In this document: positions 48,877 through 58,028 of the stretch, piece after piece
Layout of the letters: the number at the start of each line of letters is the position of its first letter
How positions within the stretch are numbered: position 1 is the first letter of the stretch
Assembly: GCF_013839425.1 (NCBI RefSeq)
Contig: NZ_JACDNP010000007.1
Span: 62,001-126,000, forward strand
Length of the DNA stretch: 64,000 bases
Origin: Halorhabdus salina
GTDB lineage: Archaea > Halobacteriota > Halobacteria > Halobacteriales > Haloarculaceae
Direction: 5' to 3'
The notes under the pieces: generated by a model
What the model was told of the DNA's origin: nothing
The model's input: the letters and a program-made list of their open reading frames with translations, nothing else
Database searches by the model: none
Position numbers and translations under genes: made by a program

Positions 48877-51855
48877 ATGAGCAAGGACGTCATCGAGGTC
48901 CGCGGGGCCGAACAGCACAACCTCAAGGACGTCGATTGTGAGATTCCGCGCGAGGAACTGACGGTCGTCACCGGCCTTTCCGGGTCGGGCAAGTCCTCGC
49001 TGGCCTTCGAAACGATCTACGCTGAGGGGCAGCGTCGATACATCGAATCGCTGTCCGCCTATGCCCGTAATTTTCTCGGCCAGATGGACAAACCACAGGT
49101 CGAATCGGTCGAGGGACTCTCGCCTGCGATCTCCATCGACCAGAAGAACGCCGCCAACAATCCCCGCTCGACGGTCGGGACCGTCACGGAACTGCACGAC
49201 TATCTCCGCCTCCTCTATGCCCGCGTCGGGACGCCACACTGTCCCGAATGTGGCCGTGAGGTTGGCGAACAGAGCGCCGAGAACATGGTCTCGCGGATCC
49301 TCGACCTCCCCGAGGGGACGAAACTCAAGATCGCCGCGCCGATCGTCCGGGATCAGAAGGGTGCCTTCGAGGACCGCTTTGACGATCTCGTGAGCGAGGG
49401 ATACAGTCGCGTCGAGGTCGACGGCGAAGAATACGATCTGACGCTCGACCGGCCCGACCTCGACGAGAACTTCGATCACACGATCGACGTCATCGTCGAC
49501 CGCGTCCAGGTCGCCCCCGAGGCCCGCTCGCGGATCACCGACTCAGTCGAGACAGCCCTGACCGAAGCCGACGGCGTGCTCAAAGTGATCGTCCCCGATC
49601 CGCCCGAAGGAGCCCAACTGGGCGGTGCGAGTGCCCGTTCGACTGGAGACCTCGCTGACGAGGCCGAGGACGGCGAGGGCGGCGGGTCGGGAGCGGACCG
49701 ACTCGTCGTTGAGTTCTCCGAAGAACTCGCCTGCACGCATTGTGGCATCGATATCAGCGAGATCGAGACCCGGAGCTTCTCGTTTAACTCCCCGCACGGT
49801 GCCTGTCCGGAGTGTGAAGGGCTCGGGGAAACCAAAGAAGTCAGCGAGGATCTGGTGATTACCGACCCCGCCAAGCCACTGAAGCACGTCTTCGAACCCT
49901 GGAGTTACAACCGGACGTACTACTCCCGACAGCTTGACAACGTCGCCGAGCACTTCGGCGTCAGCCTGGAAACGCCCTTCGAGGACCTCGATCCGGCGAT
50001 TCAGCGCCAGTTCCTCTACGGCACGGACGACCAAGTGCACTTCCAGTGGCAGACCAAGAACGGCACCCGCGAGAAGACCGAACGCTTCGAGGGCGTCATC
50101 CCGAACCTCGAACGTCGCCACGTCGAGACGGACTCCGATCGGGCGCGTGAACACATCGAGGAGTTCATGGCCACGACGACGTGCCCCAACTGTGAGGGAA
50201 CGCGGCTGAAAGCCGAATCGCGGGCCGTCCTCGTCGAGGGAACCTCGATCACCGCAGTCAACGAACTGTCGATCGGGGACGCCCTGGCACACTTCGAGGG
50301 GATGGAAGACGGAATGAGCGAGCGTGACGCCACGATCGCCACGGAGATTCTCAAGGAGATCCGCGCCAGGCTTGGATTCATGGAAGAGGTCGGCCTGGAG
50401 TACCTCACGCTCGATCGAGAGGCATCGACACTGTCAGGGGGCGAAAGTCAGCGAATCCGCTTGGCCACCCAGATCGGCTCGGGACTCGTGGGCGTGCTGT
50501 ACGTCCTCGACGAGCCCTCGATCGGGCTCCACCAGCGGGACAACGATCGCCTCCTGAACACCCTGGCGGAGCTTCGCGACCTCGGGAACACTCTCCTCGT
50601 CGTCGAGCACGACACCGAGACGATGCGGCGGGCGGACAACATCGTCGATATGGGGCCGGGCCCAGGCAAACGGGGCGGCGAGATCGTCGTCAATGGACCC
50701 TTCGAGGAGGTTCTCGACAGTGAGGCGTCGATTACCGGCGACTACCTGGCCGGCGAACGCACGATCCCGGTGCCCGACGACCGTCGGGACCCCGAGGGCT
50801 CGTTGAGGATCCAGGGCGCCCGCCAGCACAACCTCACAGACCTGGACGTCGAGATTCCGCTCGGGACGTTCACCGCGATCACCGGCGTCTCGGGGTCTGG
50901 CAAGTCGACGCTGATGCACGACGTGCTTTATAAGGGGCTTGCTCGCGAGATGAACGACAACACGAGTGTCGATCCAGGCGAGCACGACGCGATCGACGGG
51001 ATCGAACAGATCGAGACGGTCCGACTCATCGACCAGTCACCGATCGGTCGGACGCCACGTTCGAACCCGGCGACCTACACCGACGTCTTCGATCACATCC
51101 GCGAACTGTTCGCCGAGACCAACCTCGCCCAGCAGCGCGGCTACGACAAAGGTCGCTTCTCGTTCAACGTCAAGGGCGGGCGGTGTGAAGCCTGTGGCGG
51201 GCAGGGCACGGTCACCATCGACATGAACTTCCTGAGCGACGTGGAGGTCCCCTGTGAGGAGTGTGGCGGCGACCGGTACAACGCCGAGACCCTGGACGTG
51301 ACCTACAAGGACGCAACCATCGCAGACGTTTTGGAGATGACCGTCGCCGAAGCCTCCGAGTTCTTCGAGAGCCACCCCGGGATCCGACGCCGCCTCGAAC
51401 TGCTGGCAGATGTGGGTCTTGGCTACATGAAACTCGGCCAACCGTCGACGACGCTGTCGGGCGGGGAGGCCCAGCGCGTCAAACTTGCAGAGGAACTGGG
51501 CAAGCAAGACAGCGGTGAGACGCTGTACCTGCTGGACGAGCCGACCACTGGGCTTCACCCCGAGGACGAGCGAAAGCTGATCGACGTGCTTCATCGTCTG
51601 ACGGCTGATGGGAACACGGTCGTTGTCATCGAACACGAACTCGACCTTGTGAAGAACGCCGACCGGATCATCGATCTCGGACCCGAGGGCGGGGAAAACG
51701 GAGGGACTGTCGTCGCCCATGGCACACCTGAGGACGTGGCACGGACTGAGGACTCCTACACCGGGCAGTACCTCCGGGATCTCCTGCCGGCCATCGACAT
51801 GGAGGGCCCGCGTGCCGATCGGGAACTCGCCGCCCCGCCAGCGGCCGACGACTAG
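48877..51855 (+). CDS. uvrA: Excinuclease ABC subunit A
   Basis: UvrA is the damage-recognition ATPase of nucleotide excision repair, working with UvrB and UvrC. The 992-residue protein has two ABC modules: Walker A in [20 protein letters not shown] and in [18 protein letters not shown]; signatures are [16 protein letters not shown] and [17 protein letters not shown]. Zinc modules are at [17 protein letters not shown]...CPECEGLG and CEACGGQGT...CEECGGDRY. The ATG at 48877 ([17 protein letters not shown]) is the conserved start. It is divergent from the rhodopsin gene; light damage repair next to a light-driven pump may be coincidence. Confidence 0.97.
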   Translation: MSKDVIEVRGAEQHNLKDVDCEIPREELTVVTGLSGSGKSSLAFETIYAEGQRRYIESLSAYARNFLGQMDKPQVESVEGLSPAISIDQKNAANNPRSTVGTVTELHDYLRLLYARVGTPHCPECGREVGEQSAENMVSRILDLPEGTKLKIAAPIVRDQKGAFEDRFDDLVSEGYSRVEVDGEEYDLTLDRPDLDENFDHTIDVIVDRVQVAPEARSRITDSVETALTEADGVLKVIVPDPPEGAQLGGASARSTGDLADEAEDGEGGGSGADRLVVEFSEELACTHCGIDISEIETRSFSFNSPHGACPECEGLGETKEVSEDLVITDPAKPLKHVFEPWSYNRTYYSRQLDNVAEHFGVSLETPFEDLDPAIQRQFLYGTDDQVHFQWQTKNGTREKTERFEGVIPNLERRHVETDSDRAREHIEEFMATTTCPNCEGTRLKAESRAVLVEGTSITAVNELSIGDALAHFEGMEDGMSERDATIATEILKEIRARLGFMEEVGLEYLTLDREASTLSGGESQRIRLATQIGSGLVGVLYVLDEPSIGLHQRDNDRLLNTLAELRDLGNTLLVVEHDTETMRRADNIVDMGPGPGKRGGEIVVNGPFEEVLDSEASITGDYLAGERTIPVPDDRRDPEGSLRIQGARQHNLTDLDVEIPLGTFTAITGVSGSGKSTLMHDVLYKGLAREMNDNTSVDPGEHDAIDGIEQIETVRLIDQSPIGRTPRSNPATYTDVFDHIRELFAETNLAQQRGYDKGRFSFNVKGGRCEACGGQGTVTIDMNFLSDVEVPCEECGGDRYNAETLDVTYKDATIADVLEMTVAEASEFFESHPGIRRRLELLADVGLGYMKLGQPSTTLSGGEAQRVKLAEELGKQDSGETLYLLDEPTTGLHPEDERKLIDVLHRLTADGNTVVVIEHELDLVKNADRIIDLGPEGGENGGTVVAHGTPEDVARTEDSYTGQYLRDLLPAIDMEGPRADRELAAPPAADD

Positions 51856-51990
51856 CCGCCGGGCTGTTTTCTTCGCGGAACTGAAACGTTGGCCCCCTGG
51901 GTCCGTCATGGACACCAGGTCGGTCGAACTGGACGATCGACTCGTCGTCGTGACCGGTGACCGGTGGTCACGGCAGTGTCGACCGTGAAG

Positions 51991-52000
51991 ACCTATACTT
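51991..52000 (+). promoter_or_regulatory. TATA box of the geranylgeranyl-reductase-like gene
   Basis: ACCTATACTT is centred 28 bases before the ATG at 52024, indicating a leaderless transcript separate from uvrA. The 168 bases between the genes hold only a 26-codon ORF (51909-51989) with no support. Confidence 0.6.
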
Positions 52001-52023
52001 CTCGACCCCGTGGCCAAGAACAC

Positions 52024-53106
52024 ATGCGTGACGTGATCGTCGTCGGCGCGGGCCCAGCGGGGAGTCGCTACGCCCGCCGAGCGGCCGAGGACGGCCTGGA
52101 CGTGCTCGTCTTCGAGCAGGGGACAATCGGCGAGCCCCTGGCCTGTTCGGGCCATGTCAGTACCGATGTCCTCAAGTACGTCCCCGAGGCCGACCGCGAT
52201 GACTTGCTTCAAAACGAGATTCGCGGCGCGCGCTTCCATCTCGGCGGCCCGGACAGCCGCGCCTATCCGTTCTACAAGGACGACGTCATCTCCCAGGTGA
52301 TCGATCGCGTCGGCCTCGATCGGGCCCTTGCTGACGCTGCGAGCGACGCCGGGGCGACGGTCCAGGACGGCCACACTGTCACCGACGTCGAAGAGTGCGA
52401 CGACCACGTCGCGGTGACTGTCAAAGGCGGGGACGGCACCGAAACTCACCGGGCACAGCTGGTCGCTGGGTGTGATGGCCCACAGTCCCGCGTCAGAGAC
52501 ACCGTCGGACTTCCGGAGCCAGATGAACTCTTACACGGCGTGTTGGGGTTCGACCCTGATCCCGACGACGGGGACTTCGTCGACGTTCACCTGAACGTCC
52601 CGCGGTTTTTCGCCTGGCGGATTCCGCGTGGGGCGGCCGGCGTCGAGTACGGCCTCGCGACGCCGCCGGGCGAATCCGTCGGCGACCGCTTCGACGTGCT
52701 CACTGACGCCTACGGCGTCGAGACAGAGCGCCGCTGCTCGGGACTCATCCCGATCGGCCCGCCCGATTCGATCACGAGCGACCGGGTTTTCCTGATTGGT
52801 GACGCTGCCGCCCAAACGAAGCCCTTCACCGGCGGTGGCATCCGCTACGGCATGACAGCGGCCGATCATGCCGCCGAAACGATCGATCCCGACCGGCCGG
52901 CGACGCTTGCCGACTACGAGGACGCCTGGCGGGCGGACCTGGGGCGGGAAATTCGATTGGGAGCGTGGGTCCGTCGGGGGTACTCCGTCCCGGAACCGAT
53001 CCAGCGGGCTGGACTCCGGCTGTTCTCGGGAAAGATCGGGGTCCATATGGACGAACCGTCGTCGCTGTTCTCACGGGAGCAATTGCGGGCGCTGTTTGCG
53101 CGGTAA
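52024..53106 (+). CDS. Geranylgeranyl reductase family flavoprotein
   Basis: This 360-residue FAD enzyme is of the family that saturates isoprenoid chains of archaeal lipids, menaquinone or carotenoid tails. The N-terminal FAD fold is VIVVGAGPAGSRYARRAAEDG; the signature CSGHVS follows near residue 40 (the family's redox-active CxG region); and the second FAD motif is RVFLIGDAAAQTKPFTGGGIRYGM near 255. It could equally be another group of flavin monooxygenase-like reductase, so the lipid role is inferred. A leaderless promoter supports the start. Confidence 0.85.
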   Translation: MRDVIVVGAGPAGSRYARRAAEDGLDVLVFEQGTIGEPLACSGHVSTDVLKYVPEADRDDLLQNEIRGARFHLGGPDSRAYPFYKDDVISQVIDRVGLDRALADAASDAGATVQDGHTVTDVEECDDHVAVTVKGGDGTETHRAQLVAGCDGPQSRVRDTVGLPEPDELLHGVLGFDPDPDDGDFVDVHLNVPRFFAWRIPRGAAGVEYGLATPPGESVGDRFDVLTDAYGVETERRCSGLIPIGPPDSITSDRVFLIGDAAAQTKPFTGGGIRYGMTAADHAAETIDPDRPATLADYEDAWRADLGREIRLGAWVRRGYSVPEPIQRAGLRLFSGKIGVHMDEPSSLFSREQLRALFAR

Positions 53107-53160
53107 CGCCGGACCCAGGCTGGGGATTTATGACACGCCCGACTCTCAACCGAGCCAACG

Positions 53161-54537
53161 ATGCCATATTGCCCAAACTGTGGGTCGGAAGTCGATCCGA
53201 CAGTCACACAGTGCCCTTCCTGCCAGGCGTCGCTTCGAGGAACTGGCCTGGAGGGCCAACAGGCCGCCGGTGGCCGAGCAGACAGCGGCCCCCCGAGTGC
53301 AGATTCAGTCCCACCACAGGAAAACCAGCAGCCGGCGTCCCAACGCGACCGCCAGGACCGATCGAACCGACAACGCCGTGATGACGGCAGCGGGCAAGGC
53401 ACTCGACAGCAACCCAGTCGACGACAGACCGGTGGGCAACAACCTAAGCAGCAACAGGCCAATCAGCGACAACAAACTGGTCACCAGCAGGCCGGCCGGC
53501 AACGGACCAATCAACGACAGCAAACTGGTCAGCAGCAGGCTGGGTCCCAATCCCATCGGCAAGCCTCGCCCCAGGGTGGCGATGGTGGGCGACCGCCAGG
53601 TGGCCAGGGGGGCACGAGTCCAGGTGGCGGGACCAGTCGCCGTCGATTGCTCGGACTCGGTGCCGGATTGCTGGCCCTCGCTGGTGGTGGCGTGTTTGCC
53701 TACGATCAGTTCCTCTCGGGTGGCCAGGGACCGACAGCCGCAGCCAAATCGTTCATCCAGGCCCTCGACGACGGCGACGCGGTCGAGGTACGATCGCTTG
53801 CTGCCACTGACTCGCCGATTCAGGACGTCTCTGAGAGCGATCTAGCGCCGTTCGACACTGCCGAGTTAGAAGTACAGCGCACCGCAGTCCAAGCCCAAAC
53901 TGAGACAAGCGCTCGGATCGAGGCCGATGTCTCAACCGCGGGCGACGCCGCATCCTCGACCCTTTCGATCCACCTGCAGAAATCGGATGGTGAGTGGCTC
54001 GTCGAGCGAATCATGAATCTCAACGCGGGCGGCTTCCTCCAGAGCAGTGCAGAAGAGAGCGGAGAGCAGGCGGCCGAGCAGGTCACGAATCGGCTCGTCG
54101 AGGTGAATACAGTCGGCACAGTCGGCATGGACGCCTCCGGAGCACCAGCCGTGACGACAGTCGAGATGACTGTTCGACTCGCCCCCGGATCGGGTGACGT
54201 CACTCTCGACGAAATAGTGGTACAACTGGTTCAGTCAAACGGCTCGTTCACCCTTGCAGCTGCCGATGCCAGTGGAGTCGACGAGGTTGATGGGGGGTTC
54301 GTCGTGACGCCGTTACGCGATAACGACAGCTCGATCGAGAGCAACGCTGCTTTGAACGATCCGGTCGATCGGGCGACGCTCGAAATCGGACTCGACGGCG
54401 AGGGATTCAATATCGAGAGCTATCTATCCGCTGGCAGTACGGCAGAAGTACAGCTCCAAACTTCGAGTGGTGGACACACGACGATCACGCTGGTCGTCCC
54501 TGAGGCCTTGGACGGAAAAGACACTGTCTCACTCTGA
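53161..54537 (+). CDS. Composite membrane protein: zinc ribbon, Q-rich linker, one helix, NTF2-like domain, archaellin-like body
   Basis: The layout of this 458-residue protein has five parts. First is an N-terminal zinc ribbon (CPNC and CPSC, residues 4-21). Second is a Q/R-rich linker (about 55-150), then one membrane helix (about 161-182, LLGLGAGLLALAGGG). A DUF4878/NTF2-like segment follows (188-284). The C-terminal part (about 288-458) closely follows archaellins from just after their signal helix: NAGGFLQSSAEESGEQAAEQ, TNRLVEV, TVRLAPGSGDVTLDEIVVQL, LTTSSG-like strand QLQTSSGGHTTITL and the ending VPEALDGKDTVSL. The archaellin helix itself is absent, so it cannot assemble as a normal filament subunit. 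Role unknown. Confidence 0.8.
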   Translation: MPYCPNCGSEVDPTVTQCPSCQASLRGTGLEGQQAAGGRADSGPPSADSVPPQENQQPASQRDRQDRSNRQRRDDGSGQGTRQQPSRRQTGGQQPKQQQANQRQQTGHQQAGRQRTNQRQQTGQQQAGSQSHRQASPQGGDGGRPPGGQGGTSPGGGTSRRRLLGLGAGLLALAGGGVFAYDQFLSGGQGPTAAAKSFIQALDDGDAVEVRSLAATDSPIQDVSESDLAPFDTAELEVQRTAVQAQTETSARIEADVSTAGDAASSTLSIHLQKSDGEWLVERIMNLNAGGFLQSSAEESGEQAAEQVTNRLVEVNTVGTVGMDASGAPAVTTVEMTVRLAPGSGDVTLDEIVVQLVQSNGSFTLAAADASGVDEVDGGFVVTPLRDNDSSIESNAALNDPVDRATLEIGLDGEGFNIESYLSAGSTAEVQLQTSSGGHTTITLVVPEALDGKDTVSL

Positions 54538-54577
54538 CTGCCGCATTGTTCGTCCCAGCCGACTCCGTCGGGACGAT

Positions 54578-55588
54578 TCACTCCTCCAGCAACCGGGCTG
54601 ACCGGTCGGACCCCTGGACGAACGGGGGTGACGAGATCGTCGCCGCGAGTCGCTCGTCGCCGATAGCGACGGTTTCCTCGTCTGTCTCGACCATCGCAAA
54701 CCCGACCGCCCCCTCGTCTTTGGGCTGCTCCCGGGCGCGTGTTACCTCGCCGACCGCCCGGCCCCCTGCGTAGACTGTTGTGCCATCTACGGGCGCTGTG
54801 GCTGCCGTAAACGCTCGAAGGCGGTGGTCTCCTTGCGACGGATCCTCGGCCGGCGGAAAGGCGTTCGAGATACCAATGGCGGCCGGGTCGGTATCGCGCA
54901 GCTCCGTCTCGAACAATGGTGTCCCCGCCTCCAGGGTGAGCGTCTCCCACGTTTCGTAGCCAAACGGCGCGGCACTGAGCCCCCGATTGACCAGTGCGTC
55001 GAAGACCTCGGCGGCGTCCGCACTCGCTGCAATGAGGAGATACCCCTCCTCGCCGGTGACGCCGTCATCCCGGATGACAGTGACGCCGCTGTCTTGGATC
55101 GCACCGCGATCGATCGACAGTGCTGAATCCGGTGTCGTCGCCGAACAGACGCTGGCGACTTTCTCGGTCGCTTCCGGGCCATACACCCCGAAACCAGCGA
55201 ATGCGTCAGAGTTGTCCTGCACGACAACTCCATCGCCGCTCCAGGCCTCGACGACGGCATCGGTTCGATCAGGGGGAACGAATGCCAGAATTCGATCCTC
55301 GACGGTGAAGACGTACGCGTCGGCCACAATCGATCCGTCTGTCAGGACAAATCCGTACTGTCCGGCGTCGACGTCCGGGAGGCGGTTCGAGAAATTTTCC
55401 TCGACGAGCTGCTCACGCCAGGCCCCTTTAACGACGATTACCCCGAGGCCGTGTTCGATGACGCCGGCTACGTTGCGGACGGCACGATACGTTCGCTCTG
55501 GACGACCGTAGTGCGCGACGATTCGGGTGCCAGCCCGCGCCGTGATGATGCCGCCGTACTGTTCGTGTCGCGCCGGAAGTCCCGTCAT
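54578..55588 (-). CDS. GcvT/YgfZ-like folate-binding protein
   Basis: This 336-residue protein of the aminomethyltransferase/YgfZ fold matches by overall order: RTYRAVRNVAGVIEHGLGVIVV near the start, EENFSNRLPDVDAGQYGFVLTDGSIVADAYVF, GVYGPEATEKVASV, GEEGYLLIAAS, and FGYETWETLTLEAGTPLFETEL. It is not adjacent to other glycine cleavage genes, so a stand-alone folate-dependent role, as for YgfZ in iron-sulfur enzyme maintenance or a demethylase, is possible. The conserved YgfZ cysteine motif is not evident. The start at 55588 (MTGLPARHEQYGG) is chosen over one 10 codons upstream. Confidence 0.8.
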   Translation of the reverse strand: MTGLPARHEQYGGIITARAGTRIVAHYGRPERTYRAVRNVAGVIEHGLGVIVVKGAWREQLVEENFSNRLPDVDAGQYGFVLTDGSIVADAYVFTVEDRILAFVPPDRTDAVVEAWSGDGVVVQDNSDAFAGFGVYGPEATEKVASVCSATTPDSALSIDRGAIQDSGVTVIRDDGVTGEEGYLLIAASADAAEVFDALVNRGLSAAPFGYETWETLTLEAGTPLFETELRDTDPAAIGISNAFPPAEDPSQGDHRLRAFTAATAPVDGTTVYAGGRAVGEVTRAREQPKDEGAVGFAMVETDEETVAIGDERLAATISSPPFVQGSDRSARLLEE

Positions 55589-55650
55589 TGATCGGCTAGC
55601 GCTACCGGGCCGACGCATAAAACTCGCGCGTCGTCAGTGCGGGCAATCCG

Positions 55651-56931
55651 TTATTCTCGGCGACCCAGGAGGGCGACGGAAAGCAATGTCACGAGCGTGA
55701 CCCCGATGCCAAAGCCAGGCCCGCTCGTTGTCGTCGCGGTCGTCGATTCGGGCGTATCTGTCTCGCTGGTAGTCATCGTGGTCTCAGTTGCCGTTGTTGT
55801 CTCGGTTTGGGTGTCGGTTTCGGTCACCGTTGCCGTCTCCTCGGCTGCGGGTTCGACGCCCTCGACGGTGGCTTCGGCTCGGAGTCCGTCGGTCGTCGCA
55901 ACGACTGCCAACTCGCCGGCGGTCTCGATCGGTACCGTTAGTGCCCCGTTGCTGTCCGTCGTGCCGACGGTGTCGCCCTCGACGCTGACGGTCGTGCCCG
56001 AGACGGTCTGGCCGTACTCGTCGGTGACGACCACTCGGACGCTCTCACCGACGACAACCCGGTCGTTTGCGGATTGCAGTTGCAAATCCGGCGTGCGCGA
56101 GATCGTCACATTGTGCTCGATCGACGACTCGTTGACCGTGACCGTCGTTGTATTGGTGGTGTATCCGTCTTTGTGAACGGTAATGGCCTGTTGAGTGTTG
56201 ACTGGGACGCGCAACGTTGCTTCGCCGTTCGAAAGGGTTGTCACCGAGCCGAGGTCCGCCACCTCGACGGTGGCCTGTTCGACCGCTTGGGGCGGATCGA
56301 AGTGATCATCCCGAACGTCAAAGGTAACAGACACAGATGCTTCTTCGAGGGTGATCGCTTGTGAAATGTCACCAGTCACCTGATAGCGCTCGGTGTAGTT
56401 CAGGTGGCCTGGCTTCGTGACTGTGATCTCGTAGGGGCCACGCTCGATTGATCCGGTCTGCAACTGTCCGTTCGCGTTTGTCTCTCCCGTGAGGACCGTC
56501 TGTCCGTTCTGTTTGAGGCGGACTGTTGCGTTCGCCACGGACCCTCCAGAACGGTCCACCTGCAGATCCATCGACCCCTTTCTGGCGACGTCAATGGAGA
56601 CGGTCTCCGCACTTGCATCAGTTATCTCAATGGGGACGTTCCGGACGTAGTCTCCGGGCTCTACGGCAATCGTCGCGTTCGATCCTCGTGGCACGTCGAC
56701 CAAGGCTTGTCCGTTCGCTCTGGTCGTGACGGTCTCGTTGCCATCTGTCCAGGAGACAGTGAGTGTTACATCGCCGACATCGCTCCCGTAGCGATCCTCG
56801 ACGGCGAGGGTGAGTGTCACGTTGTCTTGGCCCTGGGCGAGGCCAACTCCCCCAAAGGGAACGACGGTCATCGCCCCAGCGAGGACGACCACCCAGATGA
56901 CGACGGCCACACGGCTGCGGAGTACTGACAT
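55651..56931 (-). CDS. PGF-CTERM surface protein with carboxypeptidase-like repeats
   Basis: This 426-residue secreted protein has a Sec signal peptide (about 1-32, VAVVIWVVVLAGAMTVVPFG, ending near AQG). About four beta-sandwich modules of carboxypeptidase-regulatory or Ig-like type follow (for example TVRLKQNGQTVLTGETNANGQ, TVEVADLGSVTTLSNGEATL and TTVSVEGDTVGTTDSNGALT). A Thr/Glu-rich stalk follows, and the C-terminal sorting signal PGFGIGVTLVTLLSVALLGRRE. PGF-CTERM proteins are processed by archaeosortase ArtA and attached to lipid at the cell surface. Partner and ligand are unknown. The ATG at 56931 gives the cleanest signal peptide. Confidence 0.9.
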   Translation of the reverse strand: MSVLRSRVAVVIWVVVLAGAMTVVPFGGVGLAQGQDNVTLTLAVEDRYGSDVGDVTLTVSWTDGNETVTTRANGQALVDVPRGSNATIAVEPGDYVRNVPIEITDASAETVSIDVARKGSMDLQVDRSGGSVANATVRLKQNGQTVLTGETNANGQLQTGSIERGPYEITVTKPGHLNYTERYQVTGDISQAITLEEASVSVTFDVRDDHFDPPQAVEQATVEVADLGSVTTLSNGEATLRVPVNTQQAITVHKDGYTTNTTTVTVNESSIEHNVTISRTPDLQLQSANDRVVVGESVRVVVTDEYGQTVSGTTVSVEGDTVGTTDSNGALTVPIETAGELAVVATTDGLRAEATVEGVEPAAEETATVTETDTQTETTTATETTMTTSETDTPESTTATTTSGPGFGIGVTLVTLLSVALLGRRE

Positions 56932-57005
56932 ACGCGACACCACGACGAGTGGTCATAAATCTTTAACGACACCGAAAGGGTACGGAAGGGGAGCAAGCCG
57001 TTGTG

Positions 57006-57941
57006 TTATAATTCCTCGCTGACGCGATCGACGTCCGATCGGTCGATCGCCGGAATCGGTCCAGGGATGGTCCGACAGACTGCCGCTGCGGCGACGCCAT
57101 ACGAGAGTGCCTCGTCCGGCGGAGCGTCAGTCAGGAGCTGCTGGATAAACGCCCCGGCGAAAGCATCGTGTTGACCAGCCGGGTCGACCGTCTCCGTCTC
57201 GACCGATTCACACTCGTGGAAAACGCTATCCTGTATGGCGATCGCGCCGTACTCGCCTCTCGTCATCGCCAGGAGATCGAAGTCCCACTCCGAGGCGACG
57301 CCGTGGGCAATTTCCCGATACTCCCCGCTCCGCTCGAAGACCGTTTCAAGCTGGTCTTCGTTAGCGATCAGGACGTCAACCTCGGGTAATAGTTTCGCTA
57401 AAGCCTGACGCGCGTCCTCCGGCGACCACAACCGGGGCCTGAAGTCGAGTTCGAACACTGACAGGCCGCCGTTGGCCCGACCGGCCCGTAACGCCGTTTC
57501 GATCGTCTCGACGGCCGTCTCCGAGAGGGCGGCAGTACTGCCCGCCGCAAAGACAGCGTCGGCTGCCTGGACGCGATCCATCGACAACTCGCCCGGCGTC
57601 ATCGAGGCGGCGGCCGCACCGTCACGGTCGTGAACGATCACAGCCTCTCGCGGTGCACTGGCCCGTTGATAGAACTCGATGCCAAGTCGGCCGGTCTCAC
57701 TCCAGGTAACATCCGTCTTTGCGCCATATCGGTGTAACTCACTGATCACTCGCTTCCCGAGCTGTGTCGCCGGCACCTTCGACAGCCAGCGGGCGTTGGT
57801 CCCGAGATTTGCGGCGGCGATGGCGACGTTACTCTCGGTCCCGACGGCCGACATCGAGACTTCGTCACTACCGACGAACTGTTTTGAACCAGGTGGTGTG
57901 AACCGGAGCGGCGTCTCACCCACGGTGAGGAGGGAACCCAT
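57006..57941 (-). CDS. PfkB family sugar kinase (KdgK-like)
   Basis: This 311-residue ribokinase-fold kinase starts MGSLLTVGETPLRFTPPG, as in 2-keto-3-deoxygluconate kinases of haloarchaea. The first PfkB signature lies around AVGTESNVAIAAANLG. In the second signature the usual DTTGAGDAF is DPAGQHDAFAGAF: the catalytic Asp is kept but the anion-hole GAGD is GQHD. The ATP-binding region contains VDVLIANEDQLETVF and LLAMTRGEYGAIAI. KDG phosphorylation in the semi-phosphorylative Entner-Doudoroff route is a reasonable guess, not proven. The upstream open frame adds 14 residues and was rejected. Confidence 0.82.
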   Translation of the reverse strand: MGSLLTVGETPLRFTPPGSKQFVGSDEVSMSAVGTESNVAIAAANLGTNARWLSKVPATQLGKRVISELHRYGAKTDVTWSETGRLGIEFYQRASAPREAVIVHDRDGAAAASMTPGELSMDRVQAADAVFAAGSTAALSETAVETIETALRAGRANGGLSVFELDFRPRLWSPEDARQALAKLLPEVDVLIANEDQLETVFERSGEYREIAHGVASEWDFDLLAMTRGEYGAIAIQDSVFHECESVETETVDPAGQHDAFAGAFIQQLLTDAPPDEALSYGVAAAAVCRTIPGPIPAIDRSDVDRVSEEL

Positions 57942-58028
57942 GACCACCACATCACACCCGCCCCCAATAATGTACACGGTCAACTACAGAATATGAAACG
58001 ACCTCGCTGGGACACAGCGGACCAGCCG

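Noticed and set aside
51909-51989. A 26-codon ORF between uvrA and the geranylgeranyl-reductase-like gene
   Set aside because: Too short, with no promoter spacing or homology signal; the TATA box nearby belongs to the next gene.
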